Positions 44,101 through 54,765 are shown, counted from the first letter of the stretch. The stretch: DNA of 64,000 nt from Siphonodentalium dalli (GCA_032622095.1 CP136061.1:21826991-21890990), one strand, 5' to 3'. The notes: generated by a model from the sequence alone, not told the origin. Translations and numbers: made by a program.

Positions 44101-47100
44101 GAGGTGTAAGCAGAATGAGGTCCCCAGAGGGTGAATTTGGTGATGCTAGCCCGCTATGCGGGGTAGCATCACTAAATTCACCCTCTGGGGACCTCATTCT
44201 GCAAATGACAGACACCATATTTCAAGGCTTGATCATATGCTGGTGTCATGTAGACTTCATCAACTATTGGACAGATTTTGGCTTGAAGTTTGATGTTCTC
44301 TAGTAATTGGAGTTCAATATGCCTAATGTCGGTGTCTGCATTCTGCTCGCCCTGTCACTGTAAAGTTACATAAAATTTATTTTTATACATTTGCAGGCAT
44401 ACGACTGTATTTGAATCAGGGAATTGAACCCAAAAAGTTGGTTCTTGGTGTTCCATGGTATGGTTACAGATATAATTGTATAAAATTGGAGGTGAGTGCA
44501 CAATATCAGTACTATAAACAACGAAAATACACAGTTTTGTGAAATTGGCAGTGGTTGTCACCACCTAAAGATACTCCATCTCTTCCTAAAAAAATTTTAG
44601 TCAAGATTTTCAAAAGCATGACTTATGCTTTGGCTAGGTCGGTAGGTGGGCAGACGGATGGCGTGAGGCCGTTAGCGCGATAACTCAAACAACTGTCAAC
44701 CGATTTAATTGATATTTGTTATATGGGTCAGTTACAACAATATCTAGCTCGAGTTCAAAAACCAGGGTTGTCCAATTTTTATATGAGAGTTATGAGCCTT
44801 AGTTTGTCTATTTTTAGTGATTTTGATTTTGATCATCACTAAATCCTTTAGCACACCCTACAGAGCACATCCCTCATCTGACCCATCACCAATCTTCATA
44901 TGGATCAACGGGTAATCTCTAGATGGGTGCTTACCATTTTTTCAGAATTCTGTTAAAAATCATGGCTGTTTTTTTTACCTGAGTTATGGCCCTTAGTTGT
45001 AAGTTATGGTTCTTTAGTTCGTCCATTTTTAGTGATTCTCGGTCGAACAGATTCACTCTTATGGTAAAAACTTGATTTGAACTATCTTTGATGTTTTTAG
45101 TTTCCCTGGGTTTAAAATATAAAATATTTATTTAAGACACCTTTTTGGATATGCTTCTTAATCAATTAATATTCACTATTATTTAGATTTTTCTGGTATA
45201 ATGAATACAATATTTTGGGACAGTTTTTTCAGCTAATATTTAACAGAAAAATCAGGAAATCATTGAAATGTTTGGACCTCATTTTGCTTAGGCCTCATCT
45301 TCTGGGAAGTATCTATAGTCTCAAATTAACTTTGTTTTAGTTACTTTTTCCCTTCTGTCAGTTTCTATATCCCCTAATTTGCAGAAGATAAAATGCATAA
45401 TCGAGGTGACTAATGGGTGTACATCACCAACTTCAACTGGGGAACTTCAATCTGATCCTAAGTCTCCCATAGCAGTTGAGGCCTAAGCAGAATGAGGTTC
45501 CCAGAGGGTGAATTGGGGGATACTAGCCCGTTGTGCTGGATAGCGTCACTAAATTCACCTTCTGGGGACCTCATTCTGCAAATATCAGACACACTATGGT
45601 CACACAGCATGTGTAAGGGCTGAACCTTCTGTTATTGCAGAAGAACGAATGCTTCATCAAGCATGTGCCGTTTAGAGGTGAACAATGTAGTGATGCTGCT
45701 GGCAAACAACATACATATCATATACTAGTAAAATGGCTGAAGAATTCTCCAGCACAACGTCTATGGGATGAAACGGCGATGTCTCCGTACTACACATACC
45801 AGGTTAGTATCGACCTTGGATAAGGTATAAAATTAGGTTTGTTTCCCGTAACTGAGCCCAAAAACAATAGGTTCAGTAAGGTATGTAGGGTGTTATTTTT
45901 TTTAGTTTCATCCACTATCTCATTATGGTTGATGCTGAAAAAGTAGGCACTGTCGGCAATGGACCAGATCTGAATTTTTGCATGTGATAATCAGTAAATA
46001 TGAATAACTCTTCAAATGCTTCACCCTTGTCCACTTGAGCCATGATTTGAGTTGTTTCCATGTGGCAACATTGAATGAAATGCAAGGTGGCCACAATTTT
46101 CATGGATGCTCGTCATGTTGTATGCGGAAACAAAGGCAGAATGACGAATGAGGAATATCTCTTTGTTGTCTGAGAAATGCCATTTCTTGCATGAGGCCAG
46201 ATAAACAAAATCGTTTCTTAAGAATTAGGAATGCCTTGTACCCACAAAAAACCTGTGCCTCTGACTTATGTAGGTGATGCCAAAATAAATAAATATATAA
46301 ATACTGCCCCATCCTAGGCGCAACCCTGTTAGAGCTCTTTCCATCAATGTATCACATTATTATAATCAATAAATTTGAAAAGTTCGCCCCGGGAGCGGCG
46401 GGTCCGACGCCGGAATGTTCTTTCGCGAACGCGCCCGTGCCGAAACAGGCGGTCTGCGGCACGTACGGCGCCCTCGCGTAAAAAGCGTCTGTTGAATAAA
46501 ACTTGATGGCCGGTGCTTATTAGGTTAGATTAAATTTTACAGATTTCGTCATGAGTAACTCTATATATCTACATAACATTTATTACAAATTAATTTGAAA
46601 TTATTTGTAAATGTAATGTCCAGCAGTTCTGATTCAGTAGATTTACCATATTTAGTGTCTTTGCTGAATATGGGATAACAATATTATATCTTATATATAA
46701 ATACATGCTTCGCACCAAAAATGATTTAGCATAAATAATACATGCAAACATCTGCCTTTCTCATCACTTTTAAAAAGAAATTTCATAAGAAATGAACTAT
46801 TTAGTTTTTCTGGCCTTAATACATACTTAAGTGTCAGTCACCTTACCACGAAGGCTGATCATCATATGCTGACGAGGTAATAATAACTCAATCTAACCTT
46901 ATTTTTTGCAGGTTGATGCTGAGCACTCTGACCAGATTTGGTATGACGACCCCGAGTCCTTGAAATATAAGTATGAGCTTGCTCAAAAACTGGGTTTACT
47001 TGGAGTGGGCATGTGGCAAGCAGATGCCTTTGATTACAGTGATGATCTGGAAGATGTAAATGAGAGATCTGCTATGTGGGGTGCTCTCCCGATATACTGA
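37987..47100 (+). CDS. CTBS: Di-N-acetylchitobiase, complete (GH18)
   Basis: Seven exons (37987-38118, 40489-40633, 41859-42070, 43105-43276, 44397-44491, 45641-45802, 46912-47100) join into 368 residues, close to the 385 of human CTBS. The enzyme is a lysosomal exo-glycosidase of family GH18 that splits the chitobiose core of asparagine-linked glycans from the reducing end. Seen: short hydrophobic signal peptide (residues about 7-22), then a CPCKDKESCRPL cluster as in the family; FSTVNNQSHWNKYDWSKITT; the GH18 catalytic motif DGINIDFE at 123-130 with Asp123, Asp128 and proton donor Glu130 all present; DFMFVMAYDMRSQI; KKLVLGVPWYGYRYNC; VPFRGEQCSDAAGKQ; QIWYDDPESLKYKYELAQKL; GVGMWQADAFDYS. No frameshift or lost key residue is seen. 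A duplicated exon-2 end lies in intron 2 and a 19-bp minisatellite abuts exon 4. Confidence 0.96.
38205..38915. mobile_element. Foldback element made of ATTGCGCTTAAGCGCAAT palindromes
   Basis: About 20 variants of the palindrome joined by 'aaggaat' spacers, bounded by inverted ends AAATTGACATTTAATAAATA / TATTTATTAAATGTCAATTT. Lies in CTBS intron 1. A unique island at about 38460-38590 sits near the centre. Confidence 0.8.
39345..40400. mobile_element. Foldback element of AATTACGCTTAAGCGTAATT type, split by a TTAA element
   Basis: Palindromes GAATTATGTTTAAGCATA, AATTACGCTTAAGCATAATT and GAATTACGTTTAAACGTAATT at about 39355-39640 and 40225-40365. The two halves are separated by the insertion at 39634-40224. 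Confidence 0.65.
39634..40224. mobile_element. TTAA-flanked MITE (AGGGGTACTGTACGCCA ends)
   Basis: TTAAAGGGGTACTGTACGCCA-type left end and TGGCGTACAGTACCCCTTTAA right end, TTAA on both sides, 591 bp, no coding frame. Inserted in a GTTTAA of the surrounding foldback element. Confidence 0.82.
40489..40633 (+). CDS. CTBS: CTBS exon 2
   Basis: 145 bp, IFIFSTVNNQSHWNKYDWSK...LMCLAHSHAARVVML, ends in phase 1. Acceptor cttttcag, donor gtaact. The last 27 bases plus the donor are duplicated at 40669-40712. Confidence 0.92.
40607..40712 (+). repeat. Tandem duplication of CTBS exon 2 end and donor
   Basis: 40607-40650 and 40669-40712 share 'ctcatgcagctagagttgtt' and the following GTAA(C/T)TATCTGTCCATC with one mismatch. 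The second donor would read into TAG at the exact duplicate splice site, so use of it would truncate the protein. Confidence 0.9.
40861..41121. mobile_element. Family-A1 TTAA MITE
   Basis: TTAATCCTTTCATGACTGGA to AGTCATGGAAGGGTTAA, two hairpins, one partly eroded. Confidence 0.82.
41351..41626. mobile_element. Family-A1 TTAA MITE, left end mutated
   Basis: TAAACACTTTCATGACGGAA to AGTCATAGAAGGATTAA; contains a short extra repeat of ATATAAGAGAATGCA. Confidence 0.78.
41859..42070 (+). CDS. CTBS: CTBS exon 3 (catalytic motif)
   Basis: 212 bp, encodes the GH18 signature DGINIDFEQ and the following helix LREALSHLVQEST. Acceptor ttttacag, donor gtgtgt. Confidence 0.95.
42120..42785. other. CTBS intron 3, no element recognised
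   Basis: AT-rich, no coding signal; nothing I can name before the minisatellite. Confidence 0.5.
42789..43083. repeat. 19-bp minisatellite next to CTBS exon 4
   Basis: About 15 units of TTTACTGTACCTAAATCAG, with GAG and GAT variants at the last bases. It ends 21 bp before the exon 4 start. Confidence 0.95.
43105..43276 (+). CDS. CTBS: CTBS exon 4
   Basis: 172 bp, VTVDVPWSPDCIDSRCYDFT...DFMFVMAYDMRSQI...NAPYN-like ANSPYNITNS. Acceptor acttcag lies 21 bp after a 19-bp minisatellite; donor gtatgt is followed at once by a family-A hairpin. Confidence 0.95.
43293..43540. mobile_element. Truncated family-G element with shared hairpin
   Basis: Starts TTTTTTTTACCGTGTGCCAA, then the complete hairpin, then the GGGGCTC...GAGCCCC inner hairpin seen at 51780-51880. 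Outer TGACCCGCC ends are missing. Confidence 0.7.
43600..43960. other. Dispersed-repeat-like intron DNA
   Basis: Phrases such as 'gataactttagttat' and 'tcaaatttggtgtatggatcg' resemble diffuse mollusc repeats; no precise unit defined. Confidence 0.35.
43978..44231. mobile_element. Family-C MITE with exact 8-bp duplication
   Basis: CAAGCCTTGAAATATGGTG to CACCATATTTCAAGGCTTG, flanked by atcatatg (43970-43977, 44232-44239). The terminal variants are mirror images of each other. Confidence 0.92.
44397..44491 (+). CDS. CTBS: CTBS exon 5
   Basis: 95 bp, GIRLYLNQGIEPKKLVLGVP and WYGYRYNCIKLE. Acceptor tttgcag, donor gtgagt. Confidence 0.94.
44575..45060. repeat. Degenerate dispersed repeat
   Basis: 'ggtaggtgggcagacgg' start, then AGTTATGGCCCTTAGTT-like phrases three times and CATCTGACCCATCACC; distant kin of the 18660-19200 repeat. 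Confidence 0.5.
45277..45597. mobile_element. Family-C element, long subtype, left end lost
   Basis: From GACCTCATTTTGCTTAGGCC through TAATCGAGGTGACTAATGGG to GCAAATATCAGACACACTAT. Ends 43 bp before CTBS exon 6. Confidence 0.68.
45641..45802 (+). CDS. CTBS: CTBS exon 6
   Basis: 54 codons, KNECFIKHVPFRGEQCSDAA...RLWDETAMSPYYTYQ. Acceptor tattgcag, donor gttagt. Confidence 0.94.
46383..46490. other. GC-rich, CpG-dense island in an AT-rich intron
   Basis: About 100 bp with well over a dozen CpG dinucleotides (CCCCGGGAGCGGCGGG, GACGCCGG, TTTCGCGAACGCGCCCG), abruptly bounded by AT-rich DNA. No frame, RNA or repeat identity is recognised. Confidence 0.75.
46912..47100 (+). CDS. CTBS: CTBS exon 7 (stop codon)
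   Basis: 62 codons plus TGA, VDAEHSDQIWYDDPESLKYK...GMWQADAFDYSDDL...ALPIY. Acceptor tttttgcag. Confidence 0.94.
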   Translation, partial: VDAEHSDQIWYDDPESLKYKYELAQKLGLLGVGMWQADAFDYSDDLEDVNERSAMWGALPIY

Positions 47101-47365
47101 GTTCAGGGGTGTGGTGACTGGGGGGTTTAATCATTAATTAAACAATGACAGCTATTAAGATGATTAGGGATTTCCTAGTGAGGGTGAGGGATGTGGTCTG
47201 TAGGGTGTGCGAAAGTTGTAGTTCCTAGTCATCTTAAAAGCTGTCATTGTTTGATTATATAGTGGCTGTCATTTAAAGGATATGTTATCACTTTCTGATC
47301 ACCGATAATCCACTTTATACTGGATGTTGTGAAGACAACACTTAATGTATGTATTCATTGGTGTA

Positions 47366-47823
47366 CAAGCCTGAGTTTAGTTTGCCTGTCAGTTGCAGAA
47401 TGAGATCCCCAGACGGTGATTTTAGTGACCCTATCCCGCATAGTGGGCTAGCATCACTAAATTCACCCTCTGTGGACCTCATTCTCCTTAGGCCTCATCT
47501 TCTCTGGAAAATTTCTTTATTATCAAATTTTTATAGAAAGTTCTCCACGTAGATTCCATTTCTTTTTTATTTCAGTTTTTCTGTATCCTCAAATTGACAG
47601 TTGCTGACACAATGCATAATTGAGGTTCCCAATGGGTGTACATCACAATATTCACCATTTGGGAACTTCTATCTGAGTCTATGTCTCCCATAGCTGATGA
47701 GGCCATGCAGAATGAGGTCCCCAGAGGGTGAGTTTGGTTTTCCTGCTAGGCAAGTTAGCATCACTAAATTCACCCTCTGGGGACCTCATTCTGCAAATGA
47801 CAGACACACTAAACTCAGGCTTG
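47366..47823. mobile_element. Family-C element, long subtype, complete
   Basis: CAAGCCTGAGTTTAGTTTGC to CACACTAAACTCAGGCTTG, flanked by ttggtgta (47358-47365) and ttggtgtg (47824-47831). Lies 265 bp after the CTBS stop. Confidence 0.85.
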
Positions 47824-48439
47824 TTGGTGTGTAAAATTAACTTATAATCTTCAGTCCACAAATTAAATGTAGTAATTGTTTGCTTTTGATGTGTCTGGGG
47901 TGAAAATAGGTTGATAAGTACATGATATACATTTACAAACTATATTTGCCTCGAACTTCTCAATGAAGTAATAGCAATTATTAATTTAGAAAGAAAAAAG
48001 GGGCCCCATTTTAATAAATGATGTAACAATAAACAGTTCTCATCATTAGATTTATCATGATATGGTACTAATAAAGAGCGTTCTTGAAGAAATCTGTATA
48101 AGTATTTGATGTACTTTTCAGCCTATTATTATCATGAGAATGTTGTTTAGTGCGGTGATAGGATGCCGGACACTGGTATGAATTGCTACCATCATTATTC
48201 ATTGGACTGTGCTCGAACAGACCAGTATTTTTTAAGATCGTTTTCATGCCTATTGTCATGTATTGTGCAACTTTGACATGTGAAACATTGAACTATGGCA
48301 TTGAATTGATTGAACTGTTATATTCTTCTCCACGCATCATAGATGCCCGCCAACATATGAGTTATTAACGGTAAGTTAGTTATTAATGGTAAGTTAATAG
48401 TGCTCATTGTCAAGTTGTTTCATTTGTAATTGGATGAAT

Positions 48440-50395
48440 TGGATCTTGATTGAAATAATTTTGAATACCAGACGTGAGTACCATAATTTAATACTCCTCA
48501 CTGATCTAGAGTGGCCGACACTTAATACCAGATGTGAGTACATAACTTGAATACTCCTCACTGAACTCGGGTGGCCGATACTTAATACCAGACGTGAGTA
48601 CATAACTTTAATAATCCTCACTGAACGCGGGTGGCTGACACATGATAGACACAAGCACCATGACTTTAATACTCCTCACTGAACGCGGGTGGCCGATACT
48701 TAATACCAGATGTGAGTACATAACTTTAATAATCCTCACTGAACGCGGGTGGCTGACACTTAATACCAGACATGAGTACGATAACTTTAATAATCCTCAC
48801 TGAACTCGGGTGGCTGACACTTAATACCAGACATGAGTACCATAACTGAATACTCCTCACTGAACTCGGGTGGCCGATACTTAATACCAGACGTGAGTAC
48901 ATAACTTTAATAATCCTCACTGAACGCGGGTGGCTGACACTTAATACCAGACATGAGTACCATAACTTTAATAATCCTCACTGAACTCGGGTGGCTGACA
49001 CTTAATACCAGACATGAGTACCATAACTGAATACTCCTCACTGAACTCGGGTGGCTGACACTTAATACCAGACATGAGTACCATAACTTTAATAATCCTC
49101 ACTGAACGCGGGTGGCTGACACTTAATACCAGACATGAGTACCATAACTTTAATAATCCTCACTGAACGCGGGTGGCTGACACTTAATACCAGACATGAG
49201 TACCATAACTTTAATAATCCTCACTGAACGCGGGTGGCCGACACTTAATACCAGACATGAGTACCATAACTTTAATAATCCTCACTGAACTCGGGTGGCC
49301 GATACTTAATACCAGACGTGAGTACCATAACTTTAATAATCCTCACTGAACTCGGGTGGCTGACACATGATAGACACAAGCACCATAACTGAATACTACT
49401 CACTGAACTCGGGTGGCCGATACTTAATACCAGATGTGAGTACCATAACTTTAATAATCCTCACTGAACTTGGGTGGCCGTCACTTAATACCAGACATGA
49501 GTACCATAACTTTAATAATCCTCACTGAACGCGGGTGGCTGACACTTAATACCAGACATGAGTACCATAACTGAATACTCCTCACTGAACTCGGGTGGCC
49601 GACACTTAATACCAGACATGAGTACCATAACTTTAATAATCCTCACTGAACGCGGGTGGCCGACACTTAATACCAGACGTGAGTACCATAACTTTAATAC
49701 TCCTCACTGAACTCGGGTGGCCGACACATGATAGACATGAGCACCATAACTTTAATACTCCTCACTGAACGTGGGTGGCCGACGCTTAATACCAGACGTG
49801 AGTACCTAACTTTAATACTCCTCACTGAACTCGGATGATCATAAACTTAATACCAGATGTGAGTACCATAACTGAATACTCCTCATATCACTGAACTCGG
49901 GTGGCCGATACTTAATACCAGATGTGAGTACCTAACTTTATAATCCTCACTGAACGCGGGTGGCCGACACTTAATACCAGACATGAGTACCATAAATAGA
50001 CTGACACATGGCTGACACATGATAGACACGAACACATGGCTGACACAATATAGACACGAACACCATAACTTTAATACTCCTCACTGAACGTGGGTGGCCG
50101 ACACTTAATATAGGACATGATTACCATAAATTTATACTCCTCACTGAACTCGGATGGTCATAAACTTAATACCAGATGTGAGTACCATAACTTAATACTC
50201 CTCACTGAACTTGGGTGGCCAAAACTTAATAACAGATGTGAGTACCATAACTTAATACTCCTCACTGAACTTGGGTGGCCGAAAGTTAATACCAGGCGTG
50301 AGTACCATAACTTAATACTCCTCACAGAACTCGGGTGGCCGACACTTAATACCAGACGTGAGTACCATAACTTTATACTCCTCTTCGAGTTAACC
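48440..50395. repeat. 61-bp minisatellite, about 31 units
   Basis: Unit roughly CACTTAATACCAGACATGAG, TACCATAACTTTAATAATCC, TCACTGAACGCGGGTGGCTG, A. Variants: GCG/CTC in GAAC-CGGG, ATAATCC/ATACTCC, and a rare unit with ACATGATAGACACAAGCACC. Some units are 60 bp, which opens spurious repeated reading frames near 50117-50395. Confidence 0.96.
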
Positions 50396-50519
50396 TTTGG
50401 TATTGCTTAAACATTTAAACTGCAGAATCCTTAACATTCGTGATGTTCCTTTCTTTGTTAGGACAAAGGAATAGTTTCTTGTTATTTTCTGCAGTCGTGT
50501 ACTCAACATTTCACCCAGT

Positions 50520-50625
50520 TGCTTTTTCTCTCTCTCTCTCTTTCTCTCTTTCTATCTTTATTTCTTGCTCTTTCTCCTGTTTTTTCATCTCTCTCTCCTC
50601 TTCTCTCTCTTTCTCTCTGACCTAT
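50520..50625. repeat. TC-rich low-complexity tract
   Basis: TCTCTCTCTCTCTTTCTCTC-type sequence; followed by unremarkable AT-rich DNA to about 51020. Confidence 0.8.
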
Positions 50626-51022
50626 ATATATTATGTATTTGCGCCTTTTTATGCATACATGTAGCTATTCATACATTTGCCTTGCCATATTATAATTATA
50701 TGCATGCAGACTCCACTTTACACGTGTCGCGTGCATATACGGTCTTGTACTATTTGGCTATTTAAGTGTGATATGTAGATTCATAATGTCACACCTGTAC
50801 TGACACTTTTTTTTTCTTATGTATTTTTTGTTACAACATCGTATTTATAAAGTCAAACCTGTATGGGCTTTCCTTTTCTCATGTATTGTTTCTGTATCTT
50901 CAGGTTGAAACTACAACAACTATTGGCAACTGTGGTGTGCATCATTGACCTATTAACAAAACAAATGTGACCAAGAAAGCATTTACGGGGATCAATTTAA
51001 GCCCTGAACATTATGAATCACA

Positions 51023-51254
51023 TTAACCTTTCCATGACTGGAGCTTCCTGAAATTTTGCGAAAACCCTGTGCCAATGCATTCTCTTATATATGCGAGTCT
51101 CCCATAGAGAGGCTTCGCATATATAAGAGAATGCATTGGCCTAACAATATTTAGCTTCACCTTGTAAGCCAGTGCATTCTCTTATATATAAAAGAAAGCA
51201 TTGGCACAGGATCTTTAATGCTGCACCAGGCAGCTCACATCATGAAAGGTTTAA
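51023..51254. mobile_element. Family-A1 TTAA MITE
   Basis: TTAACCTTTCCATGACTGGA to ATCATGAAAGGTTTAA; the second hairpin is shortened. Confidence 0.82.
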
Positions 51255-51600
51255 TAGAAACATGTGCAGTCAGCAGTAATAATTTATCCTCATTTCTATC
51301 ACAAATACTCCATAAATGTGAGAGTATTTTTATTCATTTTTGAACACCTCTTGATTACATCTTGCAGAATTATTCCTGCATACTTTTCATTCTCATAATA
51401 GCAGTATTTGAAACTCTCAAAGAGAGATGTTTTGCAAAATATCAACTCACAATTTCATTCTTAAATATGAATTATATGTTTAAATATGACTCTTTATGGT
51501 GCCTCCATTGCCACATATCGTCAGCTGAGTGTCCATTTTGGTGGGGAAACTGGTATTGTTAGATTCAGCACGGGATTTCCTGTCTGAAAATCAACATATG

Positions 51601-52055
51601 TGACCCGCCATATCAAAGCCAGTCGTAAGTCGGGATTTTTTTTACCCTGTGCCAATGCATTCTCTTATATATGCGAGTCGACCATAGGTCGCCTCGCATA
51701 TATAAGAGAATGCATTGGCCTAACAATTTTTTATCATTTTGTTTTAATAAATGTTTCTTACATTTTTTAGGACATAAAATAAAAAACATCCATTACCCTG
51801 CAGGGAGCCCCACACATATATAGAAGCATATAGAACAGTGTCTTCTGCTCATGTTTGTCTGGGGCTCTGTATGGGTAAAATTATAAAATTGTTAAAGAAT
51901 ACAAGAAAAAATTATTCAAATTGTAAAAAATTGTTAGGCCAATGCATTCTCTTATATATGCGAGGCGACCTATGGTCGACTCGCATATATAAGAGAATGC
52001 ATTGGCACAGGGTAAAAAAATCCCGACTTACAACTGGATTTGATATGGCGGGTCA
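51601..52055. mobile_element. Family-G MITE with three nested hairpins
   Basis: Ends TGACCCGCCATATCAAAGCC / GGATTTGATATGGCGGGTCA followed inward by AGTCGGGATTTTTTT. Both arms carry the family-A hairpin; a third hairpin (CAGGGAGCCCC...GGGGCTCTG) lies in the middle. Flanks catatg / catata. It does not use TTAA. Confidence 0.85.
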
Positions 52056-52059
52056 CATA

Positions 52060-52425
52060 TATCATATCTGACAAATACCAAATTTGAATGAGAGCTATGT
52101 ATCTCTATTTTATATCAGTGCTATATTGTACTATCTCCATATTTTGTACCCAAAGATCAAATAGATTTCAGTACCATAATGTTGTAGTTCCAACCTTCAA
52201 TAATAAGCAATGGAAACCAAAATTGTTGGAGTGCCAGTGAAGTGACTGGCTGGAAAGAGTGCTTTCTTTCTCGTAGATGTGAAAATCTTATTTCTAGGGG
52301 AATTCTTGGATTACAATAGCACAGAAAAGGGCATATTGTATTACTTTTTTACTTTTATATTATTGCAAAACTCAAAAACTGTTATGGCGTTGAAAATCTC
52401 AATTCTTCAGAAAACTTGTTCGGGT
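52060..52425. other. No gene or named repeat seen
   Basis: AT-rich intergenic DNA. Confidence 0.4.
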
Positions 52426-52429
52426 GCAT

Positions 52430-52760
52430 TAAACTGATAAGTTAGTACTCAGGCGCTGTAAAACTATACTAACATCGCCGAAAATCTCAACGAAATCGAC
52501 CACACCACTCCATAGAAAACATCGCCTGAACATCGAGCAATTGTGAATATTTACATCTCGAATCGGGACGCAACAAATGGCGATAAACGAACGCAAATGA
52601 TTTCGCCACCGAGAATCATTGAATTTAATTGATATATAAGAATGATGCTGTGTGTTATAAATTTGGATTTATATTCGTAAAAAATAACTACTTTGAACAA
52701 GATTATTCTACATTTCTATTTGATCACCCTACCTGAGTGTTTCACATCACTTTAAAGAAA
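52430..52760. repeat. Dispersed repeat, inverted relative to 11644-11990
   Basis: AACTGATAAGTTAGTA, ATATAAGAATGATGC and TTTCTATTTGATCACCCTAC match the reverse strand of the other copy. Confidence 0.6.
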
Positions 52761-52942
52761 GAAAAAGATAAATTGGTTAGTTTTTGCTAACACTTATCAA
52801 ATAATAACAACATACGACAAAAAATAAGAAATGTTTATAGGAAAATCATGTGGTCAAATGTTCAAATCAAGTTTCCCACAAAAAAACAAAACAAAAGGGA
52901 CATAGAACACTATATATAACTCTCAGCCGATGATATTTTATC

Positions 52943-53258
52943 CAGGCCTGAAAATATGGTGCTTGTCATTTTGCAGAATGAGGTCACCAGAGGGTGAATT
53001 TAGTGACACTACCCCACACAGCGGGTTAGCGATAATGCATTGTGTTGTCTGCCAATTTGGGGATATAGAGAAACTAATCTAAAAAAGAATCTCTCTCAAG
53101 AAGTTTCTAAAGAATCTAAAAAAATTGTTAATTTTATAATAAAAATACTGTCCAGAGAAGTTGAGGCCAAAGCAGAATGAGGTCCCCAGAAGGTGAATTT
53201 AGTGATTTTCCTGCTGTGCGGGGTAGCTTCACTAAATTCACCCTCTGGAGATATTTAC
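52943..53258. mobile_element. Family-C variant, right end truncated
   Basis: CAGGCCTGAAAATATGGTGC start as at 10589, long-subtype middle, last hairpin cut after CACCCTCTGGAG. Confidence 0.65.
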
Positions 53259-53559
53259 AAATTTGAAGGTAGTTGGAGGCTGACAATTTTACCTGTAATC
53301 AATAAATTGTTTTTTGTTATTTATGCTATGTTCTTGTCAAAAGTTGGTGATTCTCCATTGACTTATCAGCGAAGCTATGTACATATAAATGATATTTTTG
53401 TAAGTTTTTTGTAAGTTTGTAATTGAGATAACCACTGTTATGTTCTTGAATATAATATTCTATTAAACAAATCAAACAAATCATAATTTCAATGCTATTC
53501 CCTTATTTCATAGGAGGTAATTATTTTTGTAGATGCTAATCCAGTTGAAAAATGTGTAT

Positions 53560-53705
53560 ACATATATAGTGCTAGTTTCCTCGGACGTAAATAAACCAGC
53601 TAGTGGTATCGGTAGAACGAGATGCTAGTTTTTTTGACCGATATCACTAGCTGGTTTACATCTGAGAAAACTTGGGACTAGTACATCTATAGATATATGT
53701 TCCAA
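53560..53705. repeat. Imperfect hairpin
   Basis: TAAACCAGCTAGTGGTATCGG and CCGATATCACTAGCTGGTTTA arms with outer TATATAG / CTATAGATATA. Confidence 0.65.
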
Positions 53706-53772
53706 AATAAGCGAATTGTCACTGATTAATTACTTCTCCCCTGCATCATAATATCCTATTAACCTGGGTGCC

Positions 53773-53950
53773 TTAACCCCTTTCATGACAGGAGTTGCAA
53801 CTGTTGTGCTGGTGCAGTTTTAAAGATCATGTGCCAGTGCATTCTCTTATATATGCGAGTTTCCCACAAGGAGCCTCACATATATAAGACAATGCACTTT
53901 CTTACACAATCAAGATAAATATTGTTAGGCCAATGTATTCATTTAATATT
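53773..53950. mobile_element. Truncated family-A1 element
   Basis: TTAACCCCTTTCATGACAGG and the first hairpin, broken off at GGCCAATGTATTCATT. Confidence 0.7.
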
Positions 53951-53959
53951 TGTTGTGGA

Positions 53960-54550
53960 GGGGCTTTGGATAGCTTAGATCCAACTCTTTTTTTTAGGGG
54001 GTCGACTTGACAAAAAGTTGTGGCACTCAATACTGATTCATCTTTTCAGACATTATGTTCTTTTATGTCAATGTTTCCTCCAAAAACAATAGTTCTGCAA
54101 TTTGACTACCAAAAAAACTAAAATATACAATGAAAAATGTTTGATTTATTTTCTCACAGACAGTCATGATTTCAGATAGTAGACAGAGTGTAGACCCTAG
54201 TAGGTTTCCTAAGCTAGATAAAGCAGTGTGTTTTTCCTCCAATATTTCCTGTCAAACTCTCAAATGTTTTTTTTAATTACTGTTTTCTTTACCTAATTAG
54301 AACATATCTCTCATACTGTTAGTGTAAAGAAGTTATAGTAGTATAGCATACATTGGTTATAAAGGATCCTGATTTTTTTTCCATCTAATTGATTGTTTGG
54401 AATTGAGATTTTTGTTTTTAATTTCAATAATCTGGCAGACAGTGCATTTCTTTTGAAAATTATGTCAGCAGCATTACACTTAATGGCAATTGAAAATTCA
54501 GTGATTTCTTATTTCACTTAGTAATAATTTAATTGCACTTGTAATAGAAT
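53960..54550. other. No gene or named repeat seen
   Basis: AT-rich; short frame after 54553 lacks any recognised similarity. Confidence 0.4.
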
Positions 54551-54765
54551 AGTTGTCATTATCAGGTGTATTTCAGTACTTGATTGGTCACTTTTGGTGT
54601 GATTGTGGACTAAACACTAAATTTCTGAATTCTAAATGGTTACCAATCCATCTCATGTGGCCAGAAAGAACATATCAAGAATGGCTTTCAAAACAATTTA
54701 AAAGAGCATTTTATTTTGTTGTACCAAGTGTAACAGAATGAGAGAGAGAGAGAAGTGCGGAGTTG

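Noticed and set aside
50117-50410. Repetitive 97-codon frame as a repeat protein
   Set aside because: It arises because several minisatellite units are 60 rather than 61 bp; neighbouring units break the frame.
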